Shown: piece by piece, positions 54,286 to 64,000 of the stretch
How the letters are laid out: the number at the start of each line of letters is the position of its first letter
Position numbering within the stretch: position 1 is the stretch's first letter
DNA from: Muscardinus avellanarius
Taxonomy: Eukaryota; Chordata; Mammalia; Rodentia; Gliridae
DNA: 64,000 nucleotides
Assembly: GCA_963383645.1 (NCBI GenBank)
Contig: OY726557.1
Location: 129,103,174-129,167,173, forward strand
Reading direction: 5' to 3'
Program-made: the position numbers and the translations under genes
The notes under the pieces: model-generated
What the model was told of the DNA's origin: nothing
What the model saw: the letters and a program-made list of their open reading frames with translations, nothing else
Databases searched by the model: none

Positions 54286-54289
<4 letters not shown>

Positions 54290-54472
54290 ATTTGAACACT
54301 TGGTAATAGGCTTAGGGAAGAGCTAAATACATTTTTCTTGAATAGGACCCTGCCTGACCAGCAGAGCCAGTGATGAAAAGCCAGATGGCCAAGTTCACCC
54401 TGAGCCCCCCCAGTCTCTCCACTTCACCGCCCATGGCTAACCATGTACCACTGAACCTGAACCCTACACTTT

Positions 54473-54703
54473 TATTATTATCATTATTATTAATATTATT
54501 ATTAATATTATTATTATTAGGAACTGAAAATTTAACTCAAGGGCATTTAACTTCAAGCCACACTCCAGACCTATTTTATTCTTATTTGAAAACAGGGCCC
54601 TGTTTTGCTAGGTTGATGTGAGGCTGTCCTCGAACCTATGATCCTTTTGTCTCAACCGCCCAAGTATTGGGATTACAAGCATGTGCCACCACACCCGGCT
54701 TCA
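54473..54703 (-). mobile_element. B1-dID SINE with (ATT)n at its ID end
   Basis: (ATT)n (54473-54520), TTAGGAACTGAAAATTTAAC (diverged ID), then B1 to ATGTGCCACCACACCCGGCT. Confidence 0.88.
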
Positions 54704-54782
54704 TGACCCATTTCTAAGTGAAAATTGCTCCCTTCTATTGGTGTAGCTGTTTATGGTCCCCTTATATAAGAATCCTTTTCGC

Positions 54783-54985
54783 AGCTGGGCTCAGTGGCAG
54801 GGGCTTGTAATCTTAGTACTTGAGAGGCTGAGACAGGAGGATCACATGTTCAAGGCCAGCTTCAGCGACTTAGTGAGAGCCTGTTTAAAAAAAAACAACA
54901 AAAAACTAGGGTTGAGCGTATAACTGAAAATTAAGATGCTCCTGAGATCAATCCTCAGTACTTAAAAAAAAAAAAAAGAAAGAAA
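54783..54985 (+). mobile_element. B1-dID SINE
   Basis: CAGCTGGGCTCAGTGGCAGG to ATCAATCCTCAGTAC with an A tail. Diverged. Confidence 0.88.
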
Positions 54986-55004
54986 GCATTTGCCCGATTC
55001 CCTA

Positions 55005-55140
55005 CTCAGACACTTCTTTGTTCATTTGTCTCCTTCAAGCCCCTTCTCCTTAGATGTCAAGTTCTCCCAAGGCAGGGATTTAATACATTCCTTCACAGGA
55101 TCCTAGACCAGAGTTGGCAGGCATCTGGCACACCAATATT
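55005..55140 (+). mobile_element. Possible L2 3' fragment
   Basis: ATGTCAAGTTCTCCCAAGGC then AGGGATTTAATACATTCC and GCAGGCATCTGGCACACC resemble the end of L2. Confidence 0.4.
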
Positions 55141-55215
55141 CACTATTACAGCCTGTATTTGAAGAGGTGTGCACATCCTTTAACTCACGCAAACTCCTTA
55201 TTTAAGGATAAGGAG

Positions 55216-55458
55216 AAGCTGGGCGGGGTGGCGCACGCTTGTAATCCCAGCATTCGGGAGGCTGAGACCAGAGGATGGCGGTTCGCCAACAGCCTCAGCT
55301 ACTTAGTGAGGCCCTTTGCAACTCAATGAAACCCGGTTTCAAAATAAAGAAAAAGAAAATAGGGCTGGGGGTGCAACTCGGAGGTAAAATGACTCTGGGT
55401 TCCATCTCCAGTACCGCAAATAATGATAATGATAATAATAAAGATAAAAAGACACTAA
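55216..55458 (+). mobile_element. B1-dID SINE
   Basis: GAAGCTGGGCGGGGTGGCGC to CCATCTCCAGTACCGC, with an AAT/GATAAT-rich tail. Confidence 0.92.
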
Positions 55459-55634
55459 GGCCACATCCTTAATCTGCCCAACTGAAACCTGGCATCTTCT
55501 CCTGTGCTTCTCTACCTTCATCAACCCTTTGGATTTTAAGGACCAGAGTAAGCAGTCCATGGAGAGAACAGAGGAGGTAACAATTCGGTTCATGTTTCTC
55601 ATGTCCAACAAATCTATTTAGAACTAGTTTTCCC

Positions 55635-55863
55635 ACTGGGCATGATGGCACACGATAGTAATCCCAGTACTTGGGAGGCTGAGAAAGGAGGATCTCAGGT
55701 TCAAGGACAGCCTCAGCAAGTAGTGAGACTCCCGTCAACCTAGCAAGACCGTGTTTCAAAATAAAAATAAAATAGGGCTGGGGATATAGCTTAGAGGTAG
55801 AATACCCCTGGGTTCAATCCCCAGTAACAAAAAAAACAAACAAAACAAAACAAAACAAAACAA
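55635..55863 (+). mobile_element. B1-dID SINE with target-site duplication
   Basis: AACTAGTTTTCCC (55622-55634) and AACTAGTTTCCC (55864-55875) border a full copy with an AAAAC-rich tail. Confidence 0.94.
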
Positions 55864-56180
55864 AACTAGTTTCCCCTTTGACTCTAGAGAGTTCTACTCT
55901 TGGTAAAGCATGTGACTACCTCTCCAGCTTCCTGCCCTTGGCAAGACTTGTAACCCAGCCAGGACCTGCAAACCGACCCTTCCTTTACCCGCGCCTCACC
56001 AAGGGCAACAAGGGCAAGTTGCCGGATCCACAAAATGAAAATGAATCAAAGGTTAGGGAGGGAGAGGGATGTGTGGACCACAGCAGCAGAACAGTAGGAA
56101 ATCCAAAGAGATGAGGCCTTAATCAAGGCCGAATCCAGTTCACATAACTCTGACCCCTTAGCTGTATTTCTAGGTAACTG

Positions 56181-56222
56181 TGACATCAATTACAAAATAA
56201 AAAAAACTTGTAATTGATGTCA
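56181..56222. repeat. Perfect 15-bp inverted repeat with 12-base A-rich loop
   Basis: TGACATCAATTACAA (56181-56195) and its exact reverse complement (56208-56222) flank AATAAAAAAAAC. Pairing extends outward with TAAC/GTTA after a 2-base bulge. Confidence 0.9.
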
Positions 56223-56322
56223 GTTATCTGCTCTTAAAGGAAAGACTATTTCTTTAAATAAATAATCCAGTAAACAATAACTAATTTTTTCCTTTCAAAA
56301 TAATTGTTTTTGCCCAAATCAT

Positions 56323-56340
56323 TCATATATATATATATGC

Positions 56341-56378
<38 letters not shown>
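56323..56378. repeat. (AT)n microsatellite
   Basis: AT units with one GCAT interruption near 56339. Confidence 0.95.
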
Positions 56379-56380
<2 letters not shown>

Positions 56381-56626
56381 GTGTATATATGTTGCAAACT
56401 TAAAAAAAACAGAAAAGTCTCAAATGGACATCAAAATTACATGAAATCCCATCATCTAGAGATATCATGCTAATAATTATAACACTATTCCTTTGAGTAT
56501 TTTAATGTATCTTTATAAATATAGATGTAACACATACATGTGATCGTATTACCTTCTTGATATTATCCTCTATATGCTATTTATAATCTGTTATCTAATA
56601 CATCAAATATTAATGGGCATTTTTGA

Positions 56627-56821
56627 GGGTACTAGGAATTGAAACAGGGCTGTTATATCTCTGAGCTACATCTCCAGTCTTATTTTATTTTTTGTTTGGA
56701 AACAAGGTCTCACTAAGTTGCTGAAAGCGTTGCTAAGTTGTTGGGGCTGCTTCAAACCTGCAATTCTCCTATCTCAGCCTCCCAAGTACTGGGATTATAG
56801 GCATGCACTACCATGCCTGGC
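56627..56821 (-). mobile_element. B1-dID SINE, first of a same-site pair
   Basis: GGTACTAGGAATTGAAACAG to ATGCACTACCATGCCTGGC. Left flank TAATGGGCATTTTTG (56611), right flank TAATGGGTATTTTTT (56822). Confidence 0.91.
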
Positions 56822-56837
56822 TAATGGGTATTTTTTT

Positions 56838-57069
56838 CTTTTTCTTTTCCTTTTTTTTTTTTTTTTTTTGCGGGTCTAGGAATGAAACTCAGGGGCATTT
56901 GACGTCCAAGCTATACCCCCTGCCCTATTTTTTATTCTTTATTTTGAAACAGGGTTTCACTAAGTTGTAGAGGGCCTCACTAAGTAGCTGAGGCTGTCCA
57001 CAAACAGTGATCCTCTGGTTTCAGTCTCCTGAATGATGAGTTTACAAGCGTGAGCCACCACGCCTGGTT
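56838..57069 (-). mobile_element. B1-dID SINE, second of a same-site pair
   Basis: A T tail, GCGGGTCTAGGAATGAAACT to GTGAGCCACCACGCCTGG. Right flank TAATGGGAATTTTTA (57070) is the third copy of the target. Confidence 0.91.
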
Positions 57070-57164
57070 TAATGGGAATTTTTATATGTCAATAAACATA
57101 GCTCTCTATGTCCTCAAGTTTAATAATGTCAAGCTTCTATTTGTGTATATATCATACTTTTTTT

Positions 57165-57378
57165 TTTTTTTTTTTTGCGGGTCTGGGGATGGAACCCAGG
57201 GGCATTCGACCTCTGAGCTACACCCCCTGCCCTATTTTTCATTCTTTATTTTTTGAAACCGGGTCTCACTGAATTGCAGAGGGCCTCACTAAGTAGCTGA
57301 GGCTGTCTGTGAACTGCGATCCTCTGGTCTCAGCCTCCCGAATGCTGGGATTACAAGCGTGCACCACCACTCCCGGTT
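57165..57378 (-). mobile_element. B1-dID SINE with 15-bp target-site duplication
   Basis: TATCATACTTTTTTT begins at 57150 and again at 57379. Body GCGGGTCTGGGGATGGAACC to GTGCACCACCACTCCCGG. Confidence 0.95.
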
Positions 57379-57394
57379 TATCATACTTTTTTTT

Positions 57395-58335
57395 AATGAG
57401 CCTCTCACTATTATATATTTAATTGGTCTCCACTTTCTTATCACTACAAAAATTCCTAAAATATTTTGTAATCTCATGAAATGCCTAAAAGTATTATTAG
57501 GGCAAAAGAGTATGCATTCTATATTTTACCACATATTAGCAAAGTGCGTTCCATAATAGATAAACCACAAGTGTACTGACACTGACAAAGGCATCGTGCT
57601 TTAAATCTGAACTTGCCTCTGGTCTTGATGTTAGCTTCACAGGCCAGAAAGAATGACAAAGCCTTTCCCGGTATGAAGAGCGTACACGGGAAATGCAACC
57701 TGCAGCAAAGCTGGGGTGGAATGTGTTCACTTATTTCCCATTTCTTTTCCTCTTGGAAAGCCATGAAAAACTTGAGTAAACTTGCAATTAGCATTTCTCC
57801 TAATGCCAACAATGTAGAATTCCCATCAACTTATATTAAAAGGATATCCTTTTGGCTTGAGATGCAGGAGAGAAAGAGCTTGGCTTCCAAAAGTCCTGGC
57901 CAGTTAAAGGGAACTTGCACCAAACAACAGAAACTTAGTCAAACTAAAGCCAACACCCGTGTTACCCAAGCTGCATCTGTAATCTGCAAAAGGCCTTGAA
58001 TTTCTTCTTCCTGAATACAGCCATACCTTTTTGTCCCTTGGGGATTGATTTCAGGAAATCACTCCATCTCAGAATACTTATATCCATGGATATTAGTCTC
58101 TTATATAAAATTATGTCATATTTGCATATAACCTATGCACATCCTGTTGTAATTCTTTGCTGACAATGCCTAATACAACATAAATTCTATGTAGATCGCT
58201 CTAGGTTGTTGTTCAGTGACAAGAATAACGTTCGTATCGTATGGTACTGGTAGCACTTTCTTTTTTTAGTATTTTACTTTGCTGTTAGTTGAATTTGCAG
58301 GCACAGAGAACCAACTATACCATATATACGGAGTT
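57395..58335. other. Unique upstream sequence
   Basis: No repeat or exon recognised. A 128-codon plus-strand open frame (57613-57999) has no recognisable domain and no splice or promoter support. Confidence 0.4.
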
Positions 58336-58532
58336 TTGTTGTTGTTTTTTGTGTGTGTGGTACTGGGGATTGAACCCAGGGACCTTCTGCCTCTCAGCTA
58401 CACCCCCAGCCCTATTTTATTTTTACTTAGAAACAGAATCTCACTAGGTTGCTGAGGCTGTCCTCGAACCTGTTTTCTTCCTGTCTTATCTTCCCAAATA
58501 CTGGTATTACAGGCATGTGCCACACCCAGCTG
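58336..58532 (-). mobile_element. B1-dID SINE
   Basis: TGTGGTACTGGGGATTGAAC to GCATGTGCCACACCCAGCT. Confidence 0.92.
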
Positions 58533-59084
58533 TCTTCATAGTTTTAAAGACTCCTTCACGAAGCTTCCCCTGATGTTCCTGGGCAGCTCATGGATGGCCT
58601 CGATTTTCCTTTGGGGATTGAATAACAGTGTAGTGAAGTCCTGATGCCTGAATCATGGGGCTACTTGGAATTCAAACCACGTCTTTTACAGCGTGCCTGG
58701 TAGACCTGCAGCACATGCTTGCTGATGAATGAAAGAGAAGTACAGGTAATTGAAATAGAGTTGATGTGTATACTATGTGTCAAAGCTTGAACATATCCCA
58801 GGGAATGAAGACACCATTGTGAACAAAACAAAACACACACACACACACAAAAAAAAAAAAAACCTCAAATGATGCAGTGTGTCCACATGCAACCCTAGTT
58901 CAGGCTTCTGACATGGTAATTACAAGCAAAATCATATACTCTCAGAACCAGCCCACAGACTGACGCTTTTGCCCATCCTCCTCTGTCCTGCTCTACTTCC
59001 CAGAAACAGTGCAGCTGAGTTCCTCAAGTCATTTCGGTAGATGTCTTTCCTATCTATCAACAAAACCTACCTGCCCATTTTTCC
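58533..59084. other. Unique upstream sequence with a short (CA)n and A run
   Basis: CA units and a poly-A stretch at about 58832-58862. The segment at 58533-58690 is faintly L2-like. No exon recognised. Confidence 0.4.
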
Positions 59085-59099
59085 AAGAACTCAAATTTA

Positions 59100-59306
59100 T
59101 TGTATATATACATGTATATGTATGTATTTTTCTTACTAGGTAGAACCCAGAGGCATTCTACGCCCTCCCCCCCCCCCGCCCAATTTTATTTCTTATTTGG
59201 AAATAGGGTCTAAGTAGAAGGGGATGGCTTTGAATATATGGGATACTCCTGTCTCACTCAACCTCCGAGTACTAAAATTACAAGCTTGCACCACCACACC
59301 CAGCTC
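59100..59306 (-). mobile_element. B1-dID SINE, first of a same-site pair
   Basis: A diverged copy with a C-run in the ID half (about 59168-59177). Left flank AAGAACTCAAATTTA (59085), right flank AAGAACTCAATTTA (59307). Confidence 0.87.
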
Positions 59307-59334
59307 AAGAACTCAATTTAATTAATTAATTAAC

Positions 59335-59543
59335 TTATGTTTGTGGTACTGGGGATGGAACCCAGGGACATTCTACCTCTGAACTACAATCCCAGCCTGA
59401 TTTTTTATTCTTTATTTTGAAACAGGGTCTCACTGAGTTGCAAGGACCTCGCTAAGTAGCTGAGACTGGCAGCGAACCGTGATCCTCCGGTCTCGGCCTC
59501 CCAAATGCTGGGATTAGAAGCATGTATCATCACGCCCAGGTTT
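59335..59543 (-). mobile_element. B1-dID SINE, second of a same-site pair
   Basis: TTTGTGGTACTGGGGATGGA to CATGTATCATCACGCCCAGG. Right flank AAGAACTCAATTTTA (59544) is the third copy of the target. Confidence 0.91.
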
Positions 59544-59701
59544 AAGAACTCAATTTTAAAAGAGTCCATATTCAGATAATTGTACCTTCCCACTCTTCCA
59601 AAGAAACTTTGTAATTACAATGTATAGAAAAGGAGAAATGGTTAGGATTGAAAGTGGTTTGTTTTTCTCACTCTTACATCTCTGAGAACCTTAGCTTCTT
59701 G

Positions 59702-59913
59702 GGTTTTTGTTGTTTTTGTGTTTACTAAGGATTGAACCCAGGGGCATTCTACCTCTGAGCTGCACCACCAGTACTTTTTATTTTTTTGTTGTGAAACAGA
59801 GTATCACTAGGTTGCTGAGTCTCATAAATTGCTGAGGCTGTCCTTAAACCTGTGATCCTCCTGTCTCAGGGTCCCAAGTACTGAGACTATGAGATTGCAC
59901 CACCATACCTAAC
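59702..59913 (-). mobile_element. B1-dID SINE with degraded target-site duplication
   Basis: GAACCTTAGCTTCTTG before and GAACCTCAGCCTCTTG after a full copy. Confidence 0.91.
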
Positions 59914-59919
59914 TGAACC

Positions 59920-60340
59920 TCAGCCTCTTGACTAGATATTCAAATTTTATAGTAGTAAACATTCTTCTTTAAGAAGTCAGCACACCAATAAGAATGATGT
60001 TCAGAACCACGGCTATCAGCTTCTGTGTTTTAAACAAAATCACCTACTCTACCACTAAATTCCACAAAGCAGCAACTGGGAATAATTGGCATCTGTCTTG
60101 TGTGGCCTACATTCACAGGTAATCATTTCCCTAACCCTTTCTTAAAGGAAAATGATTCATATCCATCTCCTATTTCTCTTAAAAGGAAAATCTACTCATT
60201 AGGTATAACATTTTCAAGTCCTGTAAGAATGGTTAGAGCTCAACTGAGTGAACTCATGTCACCATAATATTACAAGAGTAGATTCCTATGCCTTGCTGGA
60301 GTAGTGCGCTAAAATCTCCAGAAAAAAATAGAGATAAGAG
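59920..60340. other. Unique upstream sequence
   Basis: No recognised feature. Confidence 0.4.
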
Positions 60341-60555
60341 TGAGGCGTGGCGGCGCATGCTTGTAATCCCAGTGGTAGGTAGGCTGAGACAGGGGGATCA
60401 CAGATTCAAAGCCAGCCTCACAACTTAGCGAGGCTCCCAGTGAGACCCTGTTTCCAAATAAGAAATAAAATTGGGCTGGAGGTGCAGCTTGGATGTAGAA
60501 TACCCCTGGGTTCAGTACCGCAAAAAATCATCATAATAATAAAATAATGATAATA
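60341..60555 (+). mobile_element. B1-dID SINE
   Basis: GTGAGGCGTGGCGGCGCATG to CTGGGTTCAGTACCGC, with a small ID deletion and an AAT-rich tail. Confidence 0.9.
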
Positions 60556-61210
60556 GGGGGTTTTACTTTGGTGGGCATACCAGAGTTAGCATTTAGGAGT
60601 GCTTCATAGGTTACTTTTGCTATTTCCTCCCAGATTGGGGAAAAAAAAAATCACTCACCCTCCTCCTCCTCTTGTTGGAATGTATTGTCAACCATAGGCA
60701 TAAAGGTTTCACTTTTCAAAAGCATCAAGGGACTGTATTAAAACCTAAGATGCCCAGGAATTAACAATTTTCTCTTTCTGGTCTATGAGCCTCCTTGTGG
60801 GAGCACCCTCTGGAAGATCAAAGGTAACAGAGTCTGTTTTACAGTGAAGCAGCTATTGCTTGTGTACAAATACTATTTGTCAGTCCTGTGCTAACTGTGA
60901 AATCTGACGCAGAATCATCCCTATCAGACTTGGTCTTCAGATGTATGCCAGTGCCATGGATGTGCTCGGTAATCGTGACTAACTGAATAAATTAATTACA
61001 ATGTCCTATTTACTAAGAACCTGGGGTGGGGGGGAGAAGCTGAAGGGAATGATGGTAAGATGCTCTGTTTCCCAAAAGCGGATGCAGTAGGGGTCAGAAT
61101 GGATCCTCGGCCAATTCAAATCCAAACAAGGACTAAAAGACTGAAAATTTCAAGCTCCCCCCAATGTTTGCTGCCAAAGAAATTCCTCAGAGCCTAGGAT
61201 CATATGTATG

Positions 61211-61213
<3 letters not shown>
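60556..61213. other. Unique upstream sequence
   Basis: No exon or repeat recognised. Confidence 0.4.

Positions 61214-61257
<44 letters not shown>
61214..61257. repeat. (CA)n microsatellite
   Basis: About 22 uninterrupted CA units abutting an ID fragment. Confidence 0.96.
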
Positions 61258-61259
<2 letters not shown>

Positions 61260-61528
61260 GGTTTTTCTACTTCTGAGCGACACCCTAGACCTCCTTGTTT
61301 TTAATTTTTAAACTTAAAAAAATTTTTTTGTGTGTGGTACTGGAGATTGAACCAGGGACATCATCTCCCTCTGAGCTACATCCCCAGCCCTTTTTATTTT
61401 TCTTTTGAAACAAGGACTTACTAGGTTGCTGACAGTCTTGCTAAACTGCTGAGGCTCTTCTCAAACCTGTGATCCTCCTGTCGCAACCTTCCAAGTACGG
61501 GGATTACAGCTGTGTGTCACCACACTGG

Positions 61529-61563
<35 letters not shown>

Positions 61564-62212
61564 TTCATGGTACTAGAGATTCAACTCAGGGGCATTCTAC
61601 CTCTGACCTACACCCCTAGCACAATTTTATTTTGTTTTTTAATTTGGAAACAGAATCTTGCAAAGTTGCTAAGGGCCTCACTAAATTGCTGAGGCTGGCT
61701 TCGAACCAATGATCCTCCTGTCTCGGCCTCCTGAGTACTGGGATTACAGCCATACACCACTGTGTCTGGCTTATATTTACTTTGAAACATAATATTGCTA
61801 AATTGCTAAGGGTCTCTCTGAGAGGCTGACCTTGAACCTGTGATTCTCCTGTCTCAGTCTCCCAAGTATTTTGAAACAGGGTCTCGCTAAGTTGCCAAGG
61901 GCCCCACTAGGTTGCTGAAGCTAGCCTTGAACCTACAAGCCTCTTGTCTCCATCCCCTAAATACTAGGATCATAGGCAGGTCCCATCACACCTATCCCTA
62001 TTTTACTTTTAATTAATTTTTAGGGGGGTACTGGAAGTTGAAACCAGAGGCATTCTACCTTCAAGCTACAAACATTTCTTATTTGAAACAAGGTCTCATT
62101 AGGCTGCTGAGAGCCTTTCTAAATTGCTGAGGCTGGCTTTGAACCTGCTATCCTCCAGTCTCAGCCTCCCAAGTATTAGGATTACAGGCATGTACTACCA
62201 CACCCGGCATTG
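61258..62212 (-). mobile_element. Pile-up of minus-strand B1-dID SINEs
   Basis: An ID remnant (61260-61300) and a full copy (about 61335-61530) come first, then (TTTA)n (61529-61565) and a second full copy (61568-61773). Two lone B1 halves (about 61774-61870 and 61872-62005) and a final copy (about 62025-62210) follow. The lone B1 halves may pair with the orphan ID by nesting. Confidence 0.82.
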
Positions 62213-62739
62213 AAATTTTAACTAATGCTTTTCAACCCATAGTATGTGGACCAGGTCAGACTTAATCTGGAATTTAGATTTGGTTCTGGCTTTTAAGGAG
62301 CTCTCAACAAAATTGGAAGGCGCCATACATAGAGATTGAAAGAATAATTAAAGAAGACTGGATGGACTGTTTTCATAATGCCTCTATAGAATCGAGCTAA
62401 GACACCAGCTGATTTAGATCTCCCAACTCCAGCAAGCAACTTTTTGAACTATGTCTGATTGTGATTTTCATGGTGGAGTTACATTTGTTTTATTGCCCAA
62501 ATTGTAAGGTTCCAATTTCTCAGTATAATGCTAAACAGCTTGCTGGCATTCTTCTCGAAAGAGGGAATTTGCAAAGTCAATGAATTTTGGAAGGGGGTGG
62601 GGATTCATCAAATTGGTTCATTAAAAAATGAATGAACCGCGCTCAGAGAGGCTCCACGTTTAACAGCCCTCTGGGGTTAGACTGTTAGGTGACATGTAGC
62701 TTCTTTTCATGTTAAAGGGATACTCTGGGCTACAAGTGA
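62213..62739. other. Unique upstream sequence
   Basis: No recognised feature. Confidence 0.4.
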
Positions 62740-62930
62740 AAGTGAAGCCCTTGAGTATATAGTCATAGTCAAACTTCATAACTTTAGTCTTAGTTTCAAC
62801 TACAAAACGGGACTAATAAGATCAACCTTTCAGGATCATTGAGAAGGATTATTAAAATAAAAGTCCCCAACAGAGTGCCGTGATAAAATGGTCAATAAAT
62901 AATAATTAATATTGCTATTTTATCAGTAGT
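62740..62930 (+). mobile_element. MIR SINE
   Basis: TAACTTTAGTCTTAGTTTCA, ACAAAACGGGACTAATAAGA, CAGGATCATTGAGAAGGATT and GTCAATAAATAATAATTAAT follow the MIR 3' half. Confidence 0.8.
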
Positions 62931-63301
62931 GCTTGGCCAGTGGGAAGAATTCACTACTAGTAAATAGCAGTGGTATTCATTCGTTACTATTTTTATTGCG
63001 CTAGATAACAGAGGGTGTTTATTTAAAAATTAAAACTAGAAGCAGAACGGCCTAAATTTCTCGTCTCTCTTTCTAAGGATTTTAAGTTGTCCCAAAAAGA
63101 TTCCTTTTCATAATCATAGGGGGAGTGGCCTTAGTCAAGTATTTTGTAGGAGAAAAGAGTCAGAGTTTCAGTTGAATGGTAGCCCATTTGTACCATTGTT
63201 ATGTAGAACACCAAGAAATAAGCATTTTCCAGCAGCCCTCCAAACCTACTCCTTAAGAGTGCGGGCACAAAGGGGGGGGGCTGCAGCTTCCTAAGAAAAA
63301 A
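62931..63301. other. Unique upstream sequence
   Basis: No recognised feature. A G run is present near 63272-63279. Confidence 0.4.
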
Positions 63302-63305
63302 ATAT

Positions 63306-63340
<35 letters not shown>

Positions 63341-63343
63341 TTT
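63302..63343. repeat. (TTTA)n microsatellite at a SINE end
   Basis: About ten TTTA units in the place of the T tail of the following minus-strand SINE. Confidence 0.95.
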
Positions 63344-63547
63344 GGTGGTACTGGGGGTGGAACCCAGGGGCTTTTCTATCTCCGGGCTATACTCCCAGAC
63401 CTATTTTATACTTTATTTGAAAACAGGGTCTCACTAAGTTGCTGAGAGCCTCACTAAGTAGCTGAGGCTGGCTTCGAACCTGTGTATTCCTCCTGTCTCA
63501 GCCTCCCAAGCGCTGGGATTACAAGTGTGTGCCACCACGCCTGGCTA
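63344..63547 (-). mobile_element. B1-dID SINE
   Basis: GGTGGTACTGGGGGTGGAAC to GTGTGCCACCACGCCTGGCT. Well preserved. Confidence 0.93.
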
Positions 63548-63577
63548 AAACACCTTTTTTATATAAACGTCAATCTT

Positions 63578-63789
63578 GCCGGGCGTGGTGGCGCACGCTT
63601 GTGATCCCTGCGCTTGGGAGGTGGAGACAGGAGGACCGCACAGGTTCACAGCCACAGGAGGACTGCACAGGTTCAAAGCCAGCCTCGCTGGCTTAAGAGA
63701 CCCTGTTTCCAAATAAAATATAAAAAATAGGTCTGAGAGTGTAGCCCTGGTGGAGGTAGAAGGGTTCCATCCCCAGTACCACCAAAAAA
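63578..63789 (+). mobile_element. Young-subfamily B1-dID SINE with internal duplication and target-site duplication
   Basis: GTCAATCTT at 63569-63577 and 63790-63798 borders the element. Within the B1 half the segment AGGAGGACCGCACAGGTTCA is repeated in tandem as AGGAGGACTGCACAGGTTCA. Confidence 0.94.
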
Positions 63790-64000
63790 GTCAATCTTTT
63801 GTGGAATAACGCCATAGTAACTACTTATAAATATAAGGAAACAGTAAACTGCTCTAAAAAAAGATTGTGAACATTTGTGATGGTTGTTGTTTTACCTTTT
63901 GTATTTATCGATTTGTTTCTTTTGTTGTTGATTCCTTTAAAGCAGGGCCACCCAAATTATGAATGACGGGGAATGGCGTTCCAGGGCAGTGTCCATCTGG

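Larger units (their letters stand above)
55876..56610. other. Unique upstream sequence
   Basis: Contains the hairpin at 56181-56222 and the AT microsatellite at 56323-56378. No exon recognised. Confidence 0.45.

Noticed and set aside
57613..57999. A 128-codon plus-strand open frame upstream of ETS1
   Set aside because: No domain or promoter; composition is that of noncoding AT-rich DNA.

Overview
This is mammalian nuclear DNA, almost certainly from a squirrel-family rodent (Sciuridae: ground squirrel, marmot or relative). The evidence is the dominant repeat, present in roughly 70 copies or fragments: a 7SL-derived B1 monomer joined through an A-rich linker to a tRNA-Ala-derived ID monomer. 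This is the B1-dID or MEN-type SINE typical of squirrels. Ancient mammalian repeats (MIR, L2, an old L1, MLT1-type LTRs, MER5A) lie beneath it. Nothing bacterial or viral with coding capacity is present.

The only protein-coding sequence I can support is the 5' part of ETS1, on the minus strand. Exon alpha (48266-48334) holds the start codon and 23 codons. Exon beta (29374-29518) holds 48 codons plus one base. Together they encode the 71-residue alternative N-terminus of the long (p68-type) ETS1 isoform, followed by a phase-1 junction into the common part of the gene. The alpha-beta intron is about 18.9 kb. The standard p51/p54 first exon, the Pointed domain and the ETS domain are not here and must lie beyond the left end. 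The right 15 kb is upstream of ETS1, where mammalian synteny would place the divergent neighbour FLI1 further on.

Layout: 1-7.3 kb is mostly unique sequence with L2 and MIR fragments. From 7.6 to 10.1 kb an old L1 is broken up by SINEs and microsatellites. From 10.6 to 20.3 kb the sequence is SINE-rich, with nested insertions and an MLT1/MST-type LTR. A nearly repeat-free, CpG-rich block at about 20.3-22.9 kb looks regulatory. From 23 to 29 kb there is unique intronic DNA with octamer and E-box motifs. Exon beta is at 29.4 kb. SINE pile-ups fill 30-37 kb, a GC-rich repeat-poor stretch 37-39.5 kb, and two MLT1-type LTRs 40.7-43 kb. Unique DNA occupies 44-46.7 kb, exon alpha and its 5' region lie at about 48.3-48.7 kb, and dense SINEs with several nested or same-site insertions continue to the end.

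I found no new molecular system. The features most worth following up are the intact but diverged alpha/beta exons, the intronic CpG-rich block, a strong splice acceptor just upstream of the alpha start codon, and the SINE architecture: repeated insertion into the same target site and into the linker between the B1 and ID halves. All identifications come from reading the sequence; no alignment or database search was run.
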